Shown piece after piece: positions 1-8,519 of a stretch of 64,000 bases of DNA. The notes under the pieces were generated by a model. The model did not search any database, had not been told where the DNA came from, and saw only the letters and a program-made list of their open reading frames with translations. Numbering within the stretch: the first letter of the stretch is position 1; each line of letters starts with the position of its first letter. Both the position numbers and the translations under genes were made by a program. This stretch comes from Promethearchaeati archaeon (GTDB lineage: Archaea > Asgardarchaeota > Heimdallarchaeia > Heimdallarchaeales > Heimdallarchaeaceae), in NCBI GenBank assembly GCA_013166775.1, contig JABLTJ010000010.1:1-64000 (forward strand), read 5' to 3'.

Positions 1-151
1 AACGAAGAAAAAGATATTAATCTTAAAAATTACATTATTCCCCTAGATGCTAGAGTGTACATTTGAGTGAATTTCTACAACATGAAGAGAGGAAATAAGA
101 AAGAGAAAAAAATATAAAAAAAAATAAAAAAAAAGAAAAAAAAGAAAAAAA

Positions 152-829
152 CTAATAGTTTTGTCTGAAGTATTTATACATCTCGTATCCGTCTATAATT
201 CCCCAACCAAGATTATATGTTTCATAGTTAGCAAAAGAAGAATAAGGAAAATTGGGATAGTGTGGAGAACTACCTTCGTCATTAATCCAAGCCATATAAC
301 CACCCATTTCATTTTCCCAATAGCTCGGAGGATGTTCTGGAGCGTCTCCAGTTTCTTCGCATAGTAGTTGAACTATTGATACATCTAGATCAGTTGTGGA
401 TTTGTAGTTATTCTGATACTGTTCAAGTAGTGCAAGAATCCCTGCAACCATTGGACAGGCATTACTAGTACCATAAAATTCGTTTTTATTAGCTATGGGA
501 GCCCAATCCAGTTCTGATGCGTAATAGATTGCTGCAATCTCAACTCCAAAACCAGTGTTTGCTCTACTATCTCTTTCCCATCTATCTGATGGATCCCCAT
601 GATTGCTATCTGGTACTCCTGTAACTCCAATTACAGTATCGAAACAAACTGGATATGAAATTAATTCCTGGAAGGGAGAGATGAGTTTTTCACAGTTACT
701 GGCTTTTATTAATTTTGAAGCAATATTCAAAAATTTATGGAGATGTTGTGATGAAGAAGAACTTAAACAAATCTCCAAAATAATAGAAACAAATAATGAA
801 ACATGATTTTTATAATTGAACGATTTCAA
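152..829 (-). CDS. Subtilisin-like (S8) serine peptidase, C-terminal fragment
   Basis: This is the C-terminal half of an S8 peptidase. The catalytic-serine block reads GTSNACPMVAG (about residues 120-130), and before it comes a YP-x-C-F-D-T-V-I-G-V-T-G stretch typical of the strand that follows the oxyanion region. The catalytic Asp and His blocks, which lie N-terminal in every complete subtilase, are absent. The reverse strand above position 829 shows no subtilase-like continuation. At 225 residues it is well short of a full catalytic domain plus propeptide. The first ~30 residues are hydrophobic and Ser-rich but align better with an internal subtilase helix than with a signal peptide. I read it as an N-terminally truncated, probably inactive remnant. 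A distant in-frame upstream exon or an assembly break is the alternative. Confidence 0.65.
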   Translation of the reverse strand: MKSFNYKNHVSLFVSIILEICLSSSSSQHLHKFLNIASKLIKASNCEKLISPFQELISYPVCFDTVIGVTGVPDSNHGDPSDRWERDSRANTGFGVEIAAIYYASELDWAPIANKNEFYGTSNACPMVAGILALLEQYQNNYKSTTDLDVSIVQLLCEETGDAPEHPPSYWENEMGGYMAWINDEGSSPHYPNFPYSSFANYETYNLGWGIIDGYEMYKYFRQNY

Positions 830-1051
830 AAGACAAAGAGAAAATTAAGTGATTATTTGGGAAAAAGGATAAAGAATCCAAATAAAAACGTTTACCTATA
901 CTTCTCAATAAAAGATAAAAATATTAATTATAATTCTTTTCCCTTACAGAGAAGAAGCAGATATTAGTAAAAGTTATTGTGATATAGTAAATATTATTAC
1001 AAAAACACTATTTTTTCTTCAGCAATAGTATAATAAAAAATAGGAATAATC

Positions 1052-2395
1052 TTAAGGATTATTCTCTTTTTCTTCATTTTTTATTTTTGACGTATCTCCT
1101 GATAACAGGAAAATGTTAACTAGAACCATCAAAGCTGCTATTCCTATAAAGAGACCAGGAATCGAGAAATCTGCGATTAATCCAAATAGAGGAGCAAAAA
1201 TAAACACTAGTATGGATTTAAATTGAGCTTCGACACTTAACATCGTTGCTCTTTGTTCTTTCTTAATCACTTCAGCAAGATAATCAACAGCTAAGGGTCT
1301 TCTAATGTTTTCAAAAATATAGATGAATAAGAAAAGAAAAATTACAATTGCTGGTATTTTCACCCAGATAAATATCGAATTTAAGACTAAAATTCCGGCA
1401 AATAGATAAAAGAGCAAGTCCATTGCTCGCTTTGTACCTCTTACTACTTCTTTTACCTTGTATGCTGTTCTAGATGCTACTGAAGAGAAAATATAGAAAA
1501 TCGAATACATTGATCCCAGGATGATTGTAATTAGATCTTCTTCTAACAAACCTGAGGAATCTAAACCTAGATTAATTATTATAACTCCAATATATAAAAT
1601 AATTACAGGCTGGATGTAGTCTTTAATACTCTTAAAAACTGCATCATAGCTTGATGATGAAAATACTCCCCTAATTAATCTTTTATTCTTGAATGCAACA
1701 AGCACTTCTTTGAATCCTTTCCCCATTTCTTTTAAAAAATTAGATTCAATCTTTATGTGTTCATTCATATATGGTGGATATGTAGCAATTAGAATAAAAT
1801 CAAGTAGATAAGGAATTATTGTGATGATGAAAACCCATTGAGAAGCAGCAATAAACAGAACCATGAAAATAGAAACTATTCCATTGATTGTAGAACCAAT
1901 TAAAGACCATGATCTAGTTCGACCATATACAAAGGTTTTGAAATCTTGAAATTCATTTCTATCCATCCAGGTCAATATCATTGCTTTATGTGTTCCAGAT
2001 CTAAATGATTCACCCAATCCATAGAATGCCGCTGCTATAAAGATAACAAAGAAGTAGTTAATATTTCGACCAAGCCCAATGAAGAAAAGAACAAATGATA
2101 TGATATAGAAAACAAAACAGAAGAGAAGCTCATTTTTCTTGCCAAATCTATCTGCTAAAATTCCTGAAGGAATTTCAAAAACATACGTGAAAACTTCTTG
2201 AACTAAGAAAATCAATCCAATTTTAAAAAGAATAAATTCAGTATTAAATTCTGATAGATAAACATAAAGCATAACTATTAGATATGGTTCAAAAAATCTC
2301 AAGTTCTTGAAAAAACCATAGAATCTAAATTTCCACATCAACGGATCTTTGAGTATTTTTCTTTGTATTATTTTATTCTCATTTTGTTCTTTCAT
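1052..2395 (-). CDS. MFS-type membrane transporter
   Basis: A 447-residue protein with about twelve hydrophobic segments in two halves, separated near residue 210-240 by a hydrophilic loop. The loop between the second and third membrane segments has the MFS pattern G-x-x-A-D-R-F-G-K (GILADRFGKKNE, about residues 80-91), the classical motif A that gates the transport cycle. It should act as a secondary transporter in the cytoplasmic membrane. The substrate cannot be told from the sequence. The zinc protein at 2431-2718 lies 35 bases upstream on the same strand and could share its transcript. Confidence 0.8.
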   Translation of the reverse strand: MKEQNENKIIQRKILKDPLMWKFRFYGFFKNLRFFEPYLIVMLYVYLSEFNTEFILFKIGLIFLVQEVFTYVFEIPSGILADRFGKKNELLFCFVFYIISFVLFFIGLGRNINYFFVIFIAAAFYGLGESFRSGTHKAMILTWMDRNEFQDFKTFVYGRTRSWSLIGSTINGIVSIFMVLFIAASQWVFIITIIPYLLDFILIATYPPYMNEHIKIESNFLKEMGKGFKEVLVAFKNKRLIRGVFSSSSYDAVFKSIKDYIQPVIILYIGVIIINLGLDSSGLLEEDLITIILGSMYSIFYIFSSVASRTAYKVKEVVRGTKRAMDLLFYLFAGILVLNSIFIWVKIPAIVIFLFLFIYIFENIRRPLAVDYLAEVIKKEQRATMLSVEAQFKSILVFIFAPLFGLIADFSIPGLFIGIAALMVLVNIFLLSGDTSKIKNEEKENNP

Positions 2396-2430
2396 CAGAT
2401 GCTTCTAATGTGATTTATTCAATGCTATTC

Positions 2431-2718
2431 TTAATTCTTTCTTGAGATTTCTATCTTTTTTTTGTGAGATGGATCAGTTACATAAATTGTAATAGCTTCT
2501 GAAAGAGGGTTAAAATTACCTGAATCATAATTTCCTGCTCTAGTTTTCACACATTCCTTGCAAAGTCCTGCAGGAATTATAATATTATCGAGCAAATCTT
2601 TCTTTTCTCTACTGATGCATCTCCCGCATAGTGGTTTTTCACAAGATGAACACCCATACTTAGCTTTAACACCACAATTTGAGCAAGAGATCTCATAAAG
2701 AAGTATAATTCTAGCCAA
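2431..2718 (-). CDS. Small cysteine-rich zinc-binding protein
   Basis: A 95-residue protein with four CxxC pairs in the first ~57 residues (CSNC, CSSC, CGRC, CKEC). The spacing suggests two interleaved zinc sites, as in treble-clef, B-box or FYVE-like fingers. The C-terminal ~40 residues are ordinary mixed sequence. No enzyme signature is visible. It may bind protein or nucleic acid, but nothing in the sequence decides between them. It directly precedes the MFS gene on the same strand. I cannot assign it to a named family. Confidence 0.65.
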   Translation of the reverse strand: MARIILLYEISCSNCGVKAKYGCSSCEKPLCGRCISREKKDLLDNIIIPAGLCKECVKTRAGNYDSGNFNPLSEAITIYVTDPSHKKKIEISRKN

Positions 2719-2873
2719 TAAATCTCACTATTAGAACATTAAAGATATCCTATTAAAACCACACAAAAAAAGAGCGAAACAACTTCGTCTCATTAAGTTT
2801 TATCAATAATTTAGATAAGAATCTTTGATTATAATGAACAAACACGGATTATACTCGAGGACATTATTCTATT

Positions 2874-3245
2874 CTATCGTAGACTACTTTTTGTTGTAGA
2901 ATCAAGTAATAAATGACTCAAATAACCTAAAAAAAACCCAAATACAGGATAAGGGAAAAGTTTTTCTCCATATCTTGGAATAATCACGAAACAAATAATA
3001 AAAGCAGAAATAAAGATAAGAGATAGCATGAACCAAGAATGAAATAAGCCTCTATGGTCAGGATTTGTGGGACGTTCGATAATATCTGGAAAAATAGCTC
3101 CTGTAAAAACACATACGATAGATATACCAATAATTAGTACCAATCTGAAGTAACTGAATTCTTCCGCAAAAAAATAGTAAACTAAACCAACAACCGGGAG
3201 ACCAAAGAACAATCCTCCTGCGATATGAGTCAATCTCCTGGACAT
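2874..3245 (-). CDS. YdjM/DUF457-like membrane-bound putative metal-dependent hydrolase
   Basis: A 123-residue integral membrane protein with about four hydrophobic segments. It has the family's polar signatures in the expected order: an N-terminal R-x-x-T-H-I-A-G-G, an acidic G-A-I-F-P-D-I, then H-R-G-L-F-H-S and a C-terminal G-Y-L-S-H-L-L-L-D-S. The conserved His and Asp residues are the likely metal ligands in this poorly characterised family. It is slightly shorter than most members. A second member lies at 11860-12381. Confidence 0.7.
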   Translation of the reverse strand: MSRRLTHIAGGLFFGLPVVGLVYYFFAEEFSYFRLVLIIGISIVCVFTGAIFPDIIERPTNPDHRGLFHSWFMLSLIFISAFIICFVIIPRYGEKLFPYPVFGFFLGYLSHLLLDSTTKSSLR

Positions 3246-3355
3246 TAATTCAAATTCTCCTCTACACTTAATATAAACTAATTATTATAAAAATGGAAGT
3301 AAAACCAGCCTATTACAAAGCAAAAAAATCATAAAGATATCTGATAAGGAAATAT

Positions 3356-3802
3356 ATGGATGATTCAAAAGAAAAAGCAAAAAGATGGATTGAAAAACTA
3401 AAAATCACAACAGATTTATTTCTTAAACTTCCTGTAGATACCAAACTCCCTAATGGATGGGGAAAAAGAGAGCTTGGTATACATCTCCAAGGATGGGATG
3501 AGGAAATGATTAAAATTGCTGAACCTTTAAAACAAGGAAAAGCATTCATTTGGGAAGACTTTTGTGCGGATCCTCCCGATTCTTATAATGCGAAATTCCT
3601 AGAGAGAAGCAAAGGTAAGCGTTTAGAAGAAGTCATATCCAGTTTTGAACAAACAAGAACAACAATAGTAAAAGTGTATGAAGATATATTAAATAACCAT
3701 TTCCAAGAAGACAAGAAGCACACAGACTACTTTTCTCTGTGGTGGCATGATGTACATCATCTCAAATTAGCTGGAATAGATGTTGAGGATTTAATAGAAT
3801 GA
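3356..3802 (+). CDS. DinB/DfsB (ClbS)-like four-helix protein
   Basis: A 148-residue helical protein resembling the DinB-like superfamily, especially the ClbS/DfsB branch. It has an early amphipathic helix, then G-W-G-K-R-E-L-G-I-H-L-Q-G-W-D (about residues 39-53) and a late W-W-H-D-V-H-H-L motif (about 130-137). The His residues at the helix ends are where DinB-fold proteins bind a metal. Family members act in thiol transfer or small-molecule detoxification, but no substrate can be read here. A more typical DinB protein is at 57933-58427. Confidence 0.6.
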   Translation: MDDSKEKAKRWIEKLKITTDLFLKLPVDTKLPNGWGKRELGIHLQGWDEEMIKIAEPLKQGKAFIWEDFCADPPDSYNAKFLERSKGKRLEEVISSFEQTRTTIVKVYEDILNNHFQEDKKHTDYFSLWWHDVHHLKLAGIDVEDLIE

Positions 3803-3818
3803 AGATTCAACTTGGTAC

Positions 3819-3971
3819 TTAGTGGGAAATTTGTTTAGAATTATCTCCCATTACAAAAACTTGTGGTGGTTCACCAGGAATTAAGAACCAATAAATTAAA
3901 TTACATTTTTTGCAATAAAGATAACCTTCCTTGAGTTTATCAGTATACCTCCCACAATTCCTGCATTTCAT
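3819..3971 (-). CDS. 50-residue zinc-ribbon microprotein
   Basis: An open frame of 50 codons starting ATG at 3971 and ending TAA at 3819. It encodes MKCRNCGRYTDKL followed by a second pair, YCKKCNLIYW, so there are two CxxC knuckles 14 residues apart. That spacing is typical of a rubredoxin-knuckle zinc ribbon. The C-terminal half has the form I-P-G-E-P-P-Q-V-F-V, consistent with a folded tail. It sits alone in the gap between the DinB-like gene and the regulator, with nothing overlapping it. Similar tiny ribbons are common in Asgard genomes. The function is unknown. Confidence 0.6.
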   Translation of the reverse strand: MKCRNCGRYTDKLKEGYLYCKKCNLIYWFLIPGEPPQVFVMGDNSKQISH

Positions 3972-4101
3972 CGATACACCAGTAGATTTTCTTAAACTGA
4001 ATCTTCTTCTGAAATCTTATATTGAATATTAATTATTAAATTATTTGTTCAAAAAAGCAAAGAAGTAATGATTTTTCTGTATTCTCCTCTCTAAAATGCA
4101 A

Positions 4102-4947
4102 TTACTGACCTTCTATTCCCTCATAAATCTTCTTTATTTTATTTATAACTGGTTTTACAAACTCATCTAAGTCGAATTTTTCATCCTCTTCAAACTCGAA
4201 TTCGCAAACCTCACCACCAAAAAGATAGAAATAAGCATCAATTCTATCTTCATCTTTAACTCCTTCAGAATCCATTTCTTCTTCGAATTTCCTCTTGAGC
4301 TTAGCTAGCTTCGCAAAGAATTCAACTGAAGCAACTCCTATCTCCATCATATGCCTGGGTTTGGAAACTTTCATATCCATTGATAATAAAGTGTGACTGC
4401 TCACTGGATAATTGAGATTTGTAGGTTTTAGTTTATTTAGAATTGCTTGTTCACCTTTTTCAAAGTTATTAAGAATAAAATTTTCAATGTTATGATTATA
4501 AGAAAAAGATCTTCGGGCTTTTTGTGCCATAGAACCTAAATCTTTCTGATTCATCATTCTGAGAAGAAACATGCGAGAAATATCTTCATCATCTAGTTTC
4601 ATTGTTCTCTCAATGATGGTTGGAATAATCTCTTCAAAAACTGTATCTTGTTCTCTAGAATATTTCTTCGAAGAAAGAGAAGATAACCTATAATATTTTC
4701 CCCGTTCTTTTTCTGTTTTATTAATATCAATTTCTATCAATTTAGGATCTTTTAGCATTTCTGAAATGTGATGATGAATAGTACTCTCTGTTTTACCAAT
4801 TAACCCAGCTAGATTCTTAATATTCATGGAACCAAAATTACGAATAGCCATTAAAATTCCGTATTGGGTTTCATTTTCAAGTAATTTCTCAAATCTACTC
4901 TCTACCTTTTTTTTGGATGGTTTGTCTCTTTTTGAAGATTCTGTCAT
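4102..4947 (-). CDS. ArsR-like winged-helix transcriptional regulator
   Basis: A 281-residue protein with a lysine-rich N-terminus and a winged helix at about residues 20-95. The recognition region reads N-I-K-N-L-A-G-L-I-G-K-T-E-S-T-I-H-H-H-I, the helix-turn-helix signature of ArsR/GntR-like archaeal regulators. The wing follows at K-Y-Y-R-L-S. The remaining ~180 residues are helical with no enzyme motif, ending in a very acidic tail (about 245-265), and may bind ligand or dimerise. It is divergent from the 5091-6309 operon. The intergenic DNA between them has four near-identical dyads, so it very likely controls that operon and itself. Whether it represses or activates is not shown; dyads around the TATA element favour repression. 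Confidence 0.8.
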   Translation of the reverse strand: MTESSKRDKPSKKKVESRFEKLLENETQYGILMAIRNFGSMNIKNLAGLIGKTESTIHHHISEMLKDPKLIEIDINKTEKERGKYYRLSSLSSKKYSREQDTVFEEIIPTIIERTMKLDDEDISRMFLLRMMNQKDLGSMAQKARRSFSYNHNIENFILNNFEKGEQAILNKLKPTNLNYPVSSHTLLSMDMKVSKPRHMMEIGVASVEFFAKLAKLKRKFEEEMDSEGVKDEDRIDAYFYLFGGEVCEFEFEEDEKFDLDEFVKPVINKIKKIYEGIEGQ

Positions 4948-4982
4948 AACATATTAATGTAAATAACCCCCCTATTTAAATA

Positions 4983-5073
4983 ATTCGACATTCGAATGAA
5001 TTCGACCATCGAAAGGTTTATAAAGATTATTCAAATTGTAAATTAGACCATCGAATTTATTCGACAACCGAAT
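4983..5073. promoter_or_regulatory. Four-site operator array ATTCGA-N3-TCGAAT with embedded TATA box
   Basis: Four 15-base dyads with consensus ATTCGA-N3-TCGAAT lie at 4983-4997 (perfect), 5000-5014 (one mismatch), 5042-5056 (one mismatch) and 5059-5073 (one mismatch). They form two pairs. Within each pair the starts are exactly 17 bases apart. Between the pairs is TTTATAAAG (5017-5025), a good archaeal TATA box for the rightward operon. The arrangement brackets the core promoter, so a bound dimer array would block TBP/TFB or the start site. The adjacent winged-helix regulator is the obvious ligand; that is inference. Confidence 0.85.
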
Positions 5074-5090
5074 TTATTGAGGTGCAAAAA

Positions 5091-5342
5091 ATGGCAATAA
5101 AGAACAAAGAAAAAAAATTATTAATTGAGCTAAGTGGAAGAGATGAAAAAAAACACAAATCTGATTTGGATTTAGCAAGAATAAGCGCTGATGAGATAGA
5201 TAATATAATTGAGTTTTTATTTGAAATCTCTTTTAAGGAAAATTCTCGTTCTAGAGAACATATCCATGATAATTTTAAAATTAAAGAGAAACTGAAAAAA
5301 GAAAAAAACCAGCTAAGATCTCAAGGTTTTTTCATCTTTTAG
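5091..5342 (+). CDS. Small charged hypothetical protein in regulator-controlled operon
   Basis: An 83-residue protein, highly charged and mostly helical by composition, with no cysteine clusters or membrane segment. I chose the ATG at 5091 because GAGGTG at 5079-5084 makes a good ribosome binding site for it. An in-frame GTG at 5082 lies inside that site and is less likely. The gene ends 19 bases before the GNAT gene, so both are probably on one transcript behind the four-site operator. I do not recognise a family. It could be a small partner of the acetyltransferase. Confidence 0.6.
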   Translation: MAIKNKEKKLLIELSGRDEKKHKSDLDLARISADEIDNIIEFLFEISFKENSRSREHIHDNFKIKEKLKKEKNQLRSQGFFIF

Positions 5343-5361
5343 CTTAAAATGAGGTTTTAAA

Positions 5362-6309
5362 ATGACTAATAGTAAAATAACTTTATCTGAATTGAAGTTT
5401 AGAAAAATAAAAGAAAAAGAACGAATGCCATTTTATGAATATGCGTTCGAATCAGGAAAAGAGCATGCTACAAATGTCCTTGGATTGTCTTTTGACTATC
5501 TTAAGAAGATATGCAAGATAAATAGAATACTCTTAGGTCTACCTTTGAGAATATTCGCTAGAAACATGAAAGATTATTTTGCAGAATTGGATGACGAAAT
5601 CGTAGCTGGATTCTCTATATTCTTTGATAAGAAGAAAGATAAGTATGAGCTTGGAAATGTGTTTACTAGACCTAAATTCCAAGGAAGAGGAATTGGGAAT
5701 TTAGTTATGAAAGAGGTTCTCTCATCTTATGGACACAAGAAGATTGAGCTCAGTGTTGATGAGACAAACGACGTAGCAATTCATCTTTATTATAAATATG
5801 GTTTCAAGAAAGAATATACGACTGCAGAATATGTTGAAGAATTACCTTTTGAAACAAAAACTCTACCAAATGGGTATTCATTAAGAATAGCGAAAAAAGA
5901 AGATCTGAGTAAATTAGAAAAAATAACGAAAGCTTTTCCCAAGTTAAATGATATCCCTAAAATTTACAAAAAATCCTTCAATAAAACAGAGAAGAGAAAA
6001 TTTCGAATGATGTTTCAATTACCTGGTATTTTGCTCCATGGAGAGGAAATAGTAGGAATTGGAAGAGTCATTTGGAATTCAGGTGTTCCTGAAACTGCTC
6101 AGATGAGTGTGTTTGCAGTTCTAAATGAAGCATCAGATGCTTATCCTTGTCTTGTATCCTTCCTGACAGATCAAACAATGAAATACGGGTTAAAAAAAAT
6201 GGTATGGGATAGAACAGAGAAGACTGAAGCTTTTGCAAATGAAATGGAGCAATTTTTGGGACAACCAACTAGAACAGGATTGAAAATGAGAAGGGAATTA
6301 AGTAGTTAA
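5362..6309 (+). CDS. GNAT-family N-acetyltransferase, two-domain
   Basis: A 315-residue protein. The first half has a clear GNAT core: V-F-T-R-P-K-F-Q-G-R-G-I-G-N-L (about residues 110-124) gives the acetyl-CoA pyrophosphate loop (Q-x-x-G-x-G/A), followed by a beta strand and N-x-x-A-x-x-L-Y-x-K-Y-G-F. The second half (about 165-315) has GNAT-like strand patterns but no good Q/R-x-x-G-x-G/A loop, so it may be a degenerate second domain. It should transfer acetyl to an amine, substrate unknown. It is the second gene of the operon behind the ATTCGA dyads and is probably induced by whatever the regulator senses. Confidence 0.8.
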   Translation: MTNSKITLSELKFRKIKEKERMPFYEYAFESGKEHATNVLGLSFDYLKKICKINRILLGLPLRIFARNMKDYFAELDDEIVAGFSIFFDKKKDKYELGNVFTRPKFQGRGIGNLVMKEVLSSYGHKKIELSVDETNDVAIHLYYKYGFKKEYTTAEYVEELPFETKTLPNGYSLRIAKKEDLSKLEKITKAFPKLNDIPKIYKKSFNKTEKRKFRMMFQLPGILLHGEEIVGIGRVIWNSGVPETAQMSVFAVLNEASDAYPCLVSFLTDQTMKYGLKKMVWDRTEKTEAFANEMEQFLGQPTRTGLKMRRELSS

Positions 6310-6376
6310 CAAAGCTTCCCTCTTTTTTTTTCGAAAGATTTATGATGTTTAGAACAATTTTCACATCGACCTAATA

Positions 6377-7487
6377 TGCAACAAGAAAAGAAAAAATTAC
6401 TGTTATTTGATAGGTTTCCTGAATTAGAATCCTCAATTCCTTGGGTTGAGCTAATTGACCATGATACACTATTGAACGTTTATCAAATCTTGAAAAAGAA
6501 TTGGAATTAGATTCACTATGGGTAAAAAGAGATGATCTAACATCACAATTGTATGGTGGTAACAAACTAAGAAAACTAGAATTTATTCTTGCGGATGCAA
6601 AGAGAAAAGGATATGATTCTGTCATGACACGTGGAGGTATTGGTTCAAATTTTTGTGTTGCTAATGCAACTATATGTAATAAACTTGGATTACTGCCCGT
6701 TGCAGCTTTAGTAGATCAACCCATTAATCCAATCGTTAAAAAAAATCTTTTGATAAATCTCTATTATAAGAATGAATTATATTACATAAGAAAAGGTAGC
6801 AGAGCTAAATGGCTTAAACTATGGTTGAATCTAAAGAAAAGAAATATCTATTATATGTTAACACCGGGTGGAAGTGTACCTCTAGGGACTTTAGGGTATG
6901 TCAACGCTGAACTTGAACTAAAAAATCAAATAGATAAGAACAATATTCCAGAACCTGATTATATTTTCGTTGCGTGTGGCTCAGCTGGAACTGTAGCAGG
7001 TTTAGCTCTAGGATTGAAACTAGCTGAGATAAAAGCAAAAATCATTGCTGTACAAGTTTCATTATTCATTGGATATGAGGGAACAGTCAAATTAGCTTAT
7101 GATACAAGAGATATGATGTTTAAATTCGATAAATCAGTTCCCGAAGTAAAAATAGATAACATTATTTTTGAAACTGATTATTTTGGAGAAGGTTATGCTA
7201 AACCAACTGATGAAGGTTTAGCTGCTATGGAACTCATAAAGAAAACCCAAAAAATGGAACTGGAATCAACCTATACTGGTAAAACACTAGCAGCTCTAAT
7301 AGGTTTTGCTAATCAAAAACATAATTCTATCAAAGAGAAAACAATTCTATTTTGGAATACTTTCAATAGTAGAGATTTTTCAGAAATTTTGAAGAAAATG
7401 AAATATAAAGACTTTCTAAAAATCTTCACTGGATTTTCGAAAAATGAACTGGTTGCACCTGATGTTAATTTTATACGAAAAATTTAA
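6377..7487 (+). pseudogene. D-cysteine desulfhydrase / ACC deaminase-like PLP enzyme, frameshifted
   Basis: The main frame from 6501 encodes a fold-type II PLP enzyme. It begins L-D-S-L-W-V-K-R-D-D-L-T-S and continues Y-G-G-N-K-L-R-K-L-E-F, where the first Lys is the PLP-binding residue of D-cysteine desulfhydrase and ACC deaminase. Gly-rich phosphate-binding loops follow (C-G-S-A-G-T-V-A-G). The N-terminus is in another frame from ATG 6377: F-D-R-F-P-E-L-E-S-S-I-P-W-V-E-L. The join lies at 6466-6472, where ACACTATTGAACG would restore D-T-P-I-E-R-L if one C were added. Repaired, the length is normal (~370). It is either a real -1 frameshift that inactivates the gene or a consensus error. Confidence 0.8.
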
Positions 7488-7532
7488 CTATTGATGTTCG
7501 TAAAGAAGAATATACTCTGTGAAGTGAATAGA

Positions 7533-8492
7533 ATGAAAATTACAAACCACTTAAAAAAAATATCAAAGAGAAGAATCATTTATGGGTTCTTATTCTCACT
7601 CTTTATCATATTACTAATTATGTATATTTACAGTCGATTTGCAGAAGGAAATTTTATTGAAAGATTAGCTAATATTACTCATGAAGAATACAAGTTATTT
7701 TTGAAGGCTTATATTGATTCATTCTTTATCTATTCAATCAGTGCAATAATCATTCTAGTGATTCTGAATTTCATTATGCATGCATTAGAAGAAAAAGTTT
7801 CACCAGATATTCATAATACTTTGCATGTTTTAACTAGAGTAATTGTTATTCCGTTTTTCATTATTGCTTATCTCAACAGGTTTGAAGCATATTCAGGAGC
7901 AATTATTGGCGTTGCTGCTATCTTAGGTGGTGCATTAGGTATTGCTGCAGCTCTATCCATAAATGAATTAGTTACAGGAGTATCTATGGTTTTTAGTAAA
8001 CATCACAATGTGGGTGATTATCTACTAATTCCTAATATGGGGATTGAAGGAATAGTAAATGAAATTTCAATAAGATATTTAACCATCCTTCAGCCAGATA
8101 GGACAATAGCTGTTATCCCAAACAAAAAATTAAGAGATTCTGAAATAATAAATATTAAAGTAACAAAAACAGAAAAGGACAGAGACGGTATAACAGATTT
8201 CCTCTTATATGGTCGTAGAGTAACAGAGACACAATATGTATATCCTCTAAAATGGGCTGTTAATTCTGAAGATAGTCATAATGACTGTGTGAAAGCGATT
8301 AAAAAAACTGTTCCACAATTCAAAGATTTTCTTGAGAATGATGAAGCTGATTGGCAGATAATAGAAAGGAATCGATTGGATCGTAGATATGCAGTGTTAC
8401 TAACTGTATTAGATCCAACTATATTATTGGAGTTGAAGGATGATTTTACAGAAGCATTGGAAACAATTTATGAAAAAATAAAAAACAAATAG
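7533..8492 (+). CDS. MscS-family mechanosensitive ion channel
   Basis: A 319-residue protein with three N-terminal membrane segments. The third is Gly/Ala-rich (I-I-G-V-A-A-I-L-G-G-A-L-G-I-A-A-A-L-S), the pore-lining helix packing pattern of MscS. A beta domain follows (N-V-G-D-Y-L-L-I-P-N-M-G-I-E-G-I-V), then a P-N-K-K-L-x-x-S/D-E-I-I-N strand and a soluble C-terminal region. It should act as a pressure-release channel in the cytoplasmic membrane. I start it at ATG 7533; upstream in-frame TTG/ATG codons at 7491-7494 add 14 unhelpful residues and lack a ribosome site. Confidence 0.85.
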   Translation: MKITNHLKKISKRRIIYGFLFSLFIILLIMYIYSRFAEGNFIERLANITHEEYKLFLKAYIDSFFIYSISAIIILVILNFIMHALEEKVSPDIHNTLHVLTRVIVIPFFIIAYLNRFEAYSGAIIGVAAILGGALGIAAALSINELVTGVSMVFSKHHNVGDYLLIPNMGIEGIVNEISIRYLTILQPDRTIAVIPNKKLRDSEIINIKVTKTEKDRDGITDFLLYGRRVTETQYVYPLKWAVNSEDSHNDCVKAIKKTVPQFKDFLENDEADWQIIERNRLDRRYAVLLTVLDPTILLELKDDFTEALETIYEKIKNK

Positions 8493-8519
8493 TTTACAAC
8501 TCTTGCTTCCTGCTTCATT

